Shown piece by piece: positions 60,455 through 64,000 of a stretch of 64,000 bases of DNA; the stretch's first letter is position 1, and each line of letters opens with the position of its first letter. Source of the DNA: Roseomonas fluvialis. Lineage in GTDB: Bacteria > Pseudomonadota > Alphaproteobacteria > Acetobacterales > Acetobacteraceae. The stretch spans positions 3,559,001 through 3,623,000 of the forward strand of contig NZ_AP025637.1 of assembly GCF_022846615.1 (NCBI RefSeq), given 5' to 3'. The translations under genes were made by a program, and so were the position numbers. The notes beneath the pieces were generated by a model that was given only the letters and a program-made list of their open reading frames with translations, made no database searches and was not told where the DNA came from.

Positions 60455-62875
60455 TCACACCACCGGCCAGAGATCCGCCAGCTGCCCCTGCAGCAGGTCG
60501 ACCTTCGCGTCGATCACGGTGCTCCAGTCATCCGACAGGATGCCGCCGGTATCGCCGGAATTCGGGTTCCAGGACCACCAGGTCCAGCTCATGCCCTGGT
60601 CCCCGGCGGCGATGTCGATCGTGCCATTGGCATCAAGGTCGCCATCGAGGTAGGCCAATAGCTTGTCGAGGAACAGCAGGTCCTTGGGGTCCTGCAGCTT
60701 GCTGCCGAATTCGCCCAGGAAGATGGGCGCGATGTCCTGTTCGTAGATGTAGCCCCAGAACTGCTCGAAGCGCGCGGTGAGGTTGTTCGGGAAGTCGGCG
60801 CCCTGGAACCACGGCTGCTCGAAGATGGAATTGCCGTATTCATGCGGCGAATAGACCACCTTGTTGGGCGTGTTCAGCACCACCTGGTCGAACGCCACGC
60901 CCATCAGGTTGCCGCCCCACCAGGTGTTGGCGCCGTTGTAGGTCTCGACCCCCTCCACGAAGATCAGCCAGTCGTCGTTGACCGAATGGATGGCGTTGCC
61001 GGCACGCTCGGCCGCCGCGGCCCAGTCATTGGCGCCACCGCCGCCCCACACCGCGTTGTGCGGTTCGTTCGCCAGGTCGGCGCCGATGACGGTGGGGTCG
61101 CCGGCATAACGCGTGGCCAGCATTTTCCAGCCATCGATCCACTGCTGTTCGGTGTAGCCCCCATCGACCCACAGCCCGTTCGGGTTGGGCCCCGGACCGG
61201 CCGCGCTGCGGTGGCTGTCGAGGATGATGCGCATCCCGAGCTCGCCCGCCTTGTCGACGATCTTGTCCAGGATCTGCAGCGCGGACAGCCCGGCCAGGTC
61301 CGGGTTCAGCCCGTAATTGATGCCGTTGGGCATGCGCCCCGGCTGCAGCGCATCCAGCGAGAAGGGCAGCCGGATGGTGTTGAAGCCGGTCTCGGCCATC
61401 TGCTCCATCATGTCCGACCAGTTGCGCGCCCACAGCCCGTGCGGGGTGTAGGTGTCGGATTCCATGCCGAACCAGTTCACGCCGGTGATGCGCACGGTAT
61501 CGCCATTGGCATCGACGATCTGGTTGCCGTCGGTCGACAGGAACCCGACCGGACCGGTGGCGACATCGTCGTTGCGGATGGTGGCGATGCCCGTGTTGTC
61601 CCGGATGGTGGCGTTGGTGGGCGCCGAGAGCAGCAGGGAGAAGGTCTCGTCCGCCTCGATCGCGTCGTCGCCGCGGATCGCGACCGCGACGGTCTTGGTG
61701 GTTTCCCCGGCTGCGAAGGTGAGCGTCCCGGACCGCCCGTCAAAATCCTCGCCCGCCAGGGCGGTGCCGTTGGCGGTGGCGAAGCGCACCGTGACCGCCT
61801 GGTCCCAGGCCTTGTTCAGCGTGACCGTGAAGACCGCGTTCGAGGTGCCGGCATCACCCTCGGCCACCGCCACGTCCGACACGCCGATGGTCGGGCGCGC
61901 ATCGGTGTCGGTGATGGTCGCGATGCCCGTGGCGTCGGAGATGGTCGCGCCCGCGGGGTCGCGCAGCAGCACCGAGAAGCGCTCGCTCGCCTCGGCAAGC
62001 CGGTCGCCCACCACGTCGATGGCAATGGTCTTGACCGTCTCGCCGGCGGCGAAGGTGACCTGGCCGGTCTCGGCGATGTAGTCGCTGCCGGCGCGCGCGG
62101 TGCCGTCCTGCGTCGCGTAGCCGACCGTCACCGCCTGGGTCCAGGCCTTGGACAGGCGGATGGTGAAGACCGCCTCGGAGGTGCCGGCATTGCCCTCGGT
62201 GACGGTCACGTCGCTGATGCGCAGCGCGGGTGGCGTGTCGTCGTCGTTGATGCGGCCGAGCGCCGTGGCATCGGCGATGGTGGCGCCGGTCGCGTTGCTC
62301 AGCAGGAGGTTGAAGGTCTCGTTCGCCTCGGCGGCGGTGTCCCCGTTCACGGCAACGCGAATGACCTTGCGGGTCTCCCCGGCGGCGAAGCTCAGCAGGC
62401 CAGATTGCGCGACATAGTCCGACCCCGCCAGGGCGGTGCCGTTGGCGGTGGCATAGGCGACCGTGACCGGCACGTCGGAGGCGGCCGAGAGCGTGACCGC
62501 GAAGGTCATCAGCTTGGTGCCCGACTGCCCCTCGGTGATCGCGGCATCGGCAATGGCGAGGCTCGGCAGCGGCGCCGGGGTGCCGTTGCGCACCACGAAG
62601 GCATCGGGGTTCGGGTCGGTCGTGGCGGACCCCAGGAAGCCGAAGGCGGCGGATTGCCCGGCGGCCAGGGCGCCGTTCCATTCGAAGTTGCCGATCACAT
62701 AGGTATCGCCGACGTGGCTGATGATGCGGGCGTTCCAGATCTGGGTGATCAGGAAGTCGGCCTCGAAGGTGATGGTCCAACCCTGCAGCCCGCCCACGCC
62801 CGCCGTCAGCCCGACCGACGCATTGAAGCCCGCCGACCATTGGTCGACGACTTGGTAGCTGACGGTCTGGCTCAT
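60455..62875 (-). CDS. GH5 cellulase with CBM2 and three Calx-beta domains
   Basis: An 806-residue modular protein. Residues about 3-95 resemble a CBM2 cellulose-binding module (SAGFNASVGLTAGVGGLQGWTITFEAD); three Calx-beta domains lie at about 105-213, 218-326 and 328-436. A GH5 catalytic domain occupies 445-790, with Glu604 in DLANEPHN as acid/base, Glu722 in LGEFGS as nucleophile and His555 in LDSHR. An EF-hand-like DLDANGTIDIA loop is at 746-756. There is no signal peptide, which suggests export by a type I system, though no such genes lie nearby. An AT-rich promoter region precedes it. Confidence 0.9.
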   Translation of the reverse strand: MSQTVSYQVVDQWSAGFNASVGLTAGVGGLQGWTITFEADFLITQIWNARIISHVGDTYVIGNFEWNGALAAGQSAAFGFLGSATTDPNPDAFVVRNGTPAPLPSLAIADAAITEGQSGTKLMTFAVTLSAASDVPVTVAYATANGTALAGSDYVAQSGLLSFAAGETRKVIRVAVNGDTAAEANETFNLLLSNATGATIADATALGRINDDDTPPALRISDVTVTEGNAGTSEAVFTIRLSKAWTQAVTVGYATQDGTARAGSDYIAETGQVTFAAGETVKTIAIDVVGDRLAEASERFSVLLRDPAGATISDATGIATITDTDARPTIGVSDVAVAEGDAGTSNAVFTVTLNKAWDQAVTVRFATANGTALAGEDFDGRSGTLTFAAGETTKTVAVAIRGDDAIEADETFSLLLSAPTNATIRDNTGIATIRNDDVATGPVGFLSTDGNQIVDANGDTVRITGVNWFGMESDTYTPHGLWARNWSDMMEQMAETGFNTIRLPFSLDALQPGRMPNGINYGLNPDLAGLSALQILDKIVDKAGELGMRIILDSHRSAAGPGPNPNGLWVDGGYTEQQWIDGWKMLATRYAGDPTVIGADLANEPHNAVWGGGGANDWAAAAERAGNAIHSVNDDWLIFVEGVETYNGANTWWGGNLMGVAFDQVVLNTPNKVVYSPHEYGNSIFEQPWFQGADFPNNLTARFEQFWGYIYEQDIAPIFLGEFGSKLQDPKDLLFLDKLLAYLDGDLDANGTIDIAAGDQGMSWTWWSWNPNSGDTGGILSDDWSTVIDAKVDLLQGQLADLWPVV

Positions 62876-62929
62876 GGTGGTGTCGTATCCCCGGCTGCCG
62901 CACCGGAATGCCGCAGCTCGCGGGCGATG

Positions 62930-62975
62930 TATAGATTAATTATCTGACTTCACGAATTTGATACGAATTTCGGTC
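62930..62975 (-). promoter_or_regulatory. AT-rich promoter region of the cellulase gene
   Basis: In a 70% G+C window this 46-bp stretch is markedly A+T-rich. The plus-strand motif ACGAATTT occurs twice (62952-62959 and 62963-62970), 11 bp apart. On the minus strand, TATACA-like bases stand 17 bp downstream of TTCGTG, a weak sigma-70 promoter match. The direct repeat may be a regulator site. Prediction by eye only. Confidence 0.4.
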
Positions 62976-62981
62976 GCCACG

Positions 62982-64000
62982 TCAGCGGCCCAGCCCCACC
63001 GCGAGCGCCAGCCGCCAGATCGGCCCCACCAGCAGGTTGCACAGCACCGTCCGCACCAAATGGAAGCCGAGCACCAGCGGCACGGCAAGTTCGAGCGCCT
63101 TCGCCGTCACCGCCATTTCCGGCATGCCGCCCGGCGCCATGCCCAGCATGACCGCGACCGGCGGCAGCCCCGCCATCCAGCCGAGCGCCAGTCCGAGCAG
63201 CGCGAGCAGGATGGCGATCGCGAAGGCGCAGGCGAGCCCGGCCACCGCCTGGCGCCGCGGACCGCCCCCCAACGCGCGCGGGGTCAACCGCAGCCCCAGG
63301 CTTGCACCCATGGCCACCTGCGCCGCATCGACCAGCCACAGCGGCACCGCGGAGGGCAGAACCCCGGTCCCCGACAGGGCCATGGCCAGCAGGCAGGGCG
63401 CCAGCATGGCGGCATTGGCCAGGCCGAGGCGCGACCCCGCGACGGCCGCGGCCGCCCCACCCGCCAGCAGGATCGCCAGCCCCCCCCAGGCGAAGGGCGG
63501 CAGCGCCGCACTGAAGGCGGCATCGCGCCCGCCCTGCGCAAACACCGCGACCACGGGCGGAAAGAACAACACCACGCAGGCCATGCGGATGGTCTGCGCC
63601 ATGGTGACCGCACCCACCTGCGCGCCCGCGCGCTGCGCCAGGACCGCCATGGTGACGATCCCCCCCGGCACCGCGGCATAATAGGCGGTCCGCGCATCGC
63701 TGCCGGCGATGCGGCGATACAGCGGTGCGACCGCCAACCCCGCCAGGATCGACAGCGTCCCGCCCGCCAGGATGGCCGGCAAAGCGCCCGCCACCGCGCC
63801 CAGCACCGGTGGGGTGAAGGTCTGCCCGAGCCCGAGCCCGAGCACCGCCAGCCCGACCGGATGTACCGCGCGCGGCACCGCAGCCGCCTCGCGCCAACCG
63901 AGATAGGCGGTGGCCAGCATCGCCCCGACCATCCAGCCGAGCGGCAGGCCGATCGCGTCGAGGGCCGTGCCCGCCATCACCGCCAGCAACAGCGTGCGCA
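62982..64000 (-). CDS. AbrB-family (PF05145) membrane protein (5' end outside window)
   Basis: A membrane protein of about 340 visible residues whose frame stays open to the window edge; the ATG at 63989 may be internal. The duplicated pattern of the AbrB/ammonia-monooxygenase-like permease family is evident: IGLPLGWMVGAMLATAYL in the first half and a matching MAGLPPVAVMLGMAPGGMPEMAVTAKALELAVPLVLGFHLVRTVLCNLLV in the second. Despite the name this is a transporter-like protein, unrelated to the AbrB DNA-binding fold. Substrate unknown. It is codirectional with and 106 bp upstream of the cellulase gene. Confidence 0.82.
   Translation of the reverse strand, partial: RTLLLAVMAGTALDAIGLPLGWMVGAMLATAYLGWREAAAVPRAVHPVGLAVLGLGLGQTFTPPVLGAVAGALPAILAGGTLSILAGLAVAPLYRRIAGSDARTAYYAAVPGGIVTMAVLAQRAGAQVGAVTMAQTIRMACVVLFFPPVVAVFAQGGRDAAFSAALPPFAWGGLAILLAGGAAAAVAGSRLGLANAAMLAPCLLAMALSGTGVLPSAVPLWLVDAAQVAMGASLGLRLTPRALGGGPRRQAVAGLACAFAIAILLALLGLALGWMAGLPPVAVMLGMAPGGMPEMAVTAKALELAVPLVLGFHLVRTVLCNLLVGPIWRLALAVGLGR

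Noticed and set aside
60842..62947. A 701-codon open frame on the strand opposite the cellulase
   Set aside because: It is Arg/Gly/Val-rich with no family likeness and mirrors the cellulase coding frame; high G+C makes long antisense frames common.

Overview
The window is about 70% G+C, gene-dense and free of IS elements, phage genes or CRISPR arrays. Gene content (liv-type ABC transporters, DUF2842, DUF3047, HWE-family kinase, psd-pssA pair, family III CoA-transferase) suggests an alphaproteobacterium, most likely a Roseomonas-like member of the Acetobacteraceae. That placement is an inference from gene content and composition; no rRNA or housekeeping marker is present to prove it.

Layout. 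1-4 kb: an SLC13/ArsB-type transporter cut by the window edge, an aspartate:alanine-exchanger family protein and a choloylglycine-hydrolase family enzyme. 4.1-8.8 kb: a four-gene minus-strand tripartite exporter operon (DUF1656 protein, HlyD adaptor, FUSC pump, TolC/NodT lipoprotein). 9.2-10 kb: tandem fluoride channel genes crcB-crcB. 10-19.2 kb: a ten-gene minus-strand operon for molybdate/tungstate uptake and molybdenum cofactor work, in which most junctions are 4-nt ATGA/GTGA overlaps. It encodes a Tup-type importer, a ModA-like binding protein, a Mop protein, a FecCD-type importer, a MoeA-like protein and a MoeA fused to a periplasmic-binding-protein-like domain. A helix-turn-helix/binding-protein regulator is transcribed divergently from it.

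20.6-24.4 kb: livHMGF without its binding protein (a binding protein sits alone at 34.1 kb). 24.4-29.8 kb: two FAD oxidoreductases, a small lipoprotein, and a LysR regulator divergent from an unusual SDR and an NTF2-like protein. 29.8-33.9 kb: a WD40-caspase protein and an SH3/glycine-zipper lipoprotein. 35.2-35.45 kb: a tiny transcription unit with a 19-codon ORF, a Shine-Dalgarno matching the whole 16S tail, and a hairpin that hides it. 35.3-44.9 kb: an MFS fusion protein and an alpha/beta-hydrolase-like neighbour, a winged-helix/TPR regulator, a sulfatase, an RHH protein, a flavin reductase, a DUF3047 protein, a large palindrome and a GNAT enzyme.

45-50.7 kb: an RTX-like pseudogene, a family I CoA-transferase pair, a family III CoA-transferase, a probable frameshifted small gene and a catalase-like peroxidase. 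50.8-54.6 kb: phosphatidylethanolamine synthesis (psd, pssA) running into an HWE kinase and a dual-specificity-type phosphatase, with an 80-bp tandem repeat between psd and pssA. 55-58 kb: cytochrome b561, cytochrome c', tRNA-Pro(CGG) and small proteins. 58.1-60.4 kb: apt joined at its 3' end to the middle of a LOV-type hybrid histidine kinase gene, apparently by deletion. 60.4-64 kb: a multi-domain GH5 cellulase and an AbrB-family membrane protein cut by the window edge.

Most notable: the Mo/W operon with its divergent sensor-regulator and candidate operator, the structured 19-codon unit at 35.3 kb, the apt-LOV kinase junction, and two non-coding repeats (43.6 and 53.7 kb).
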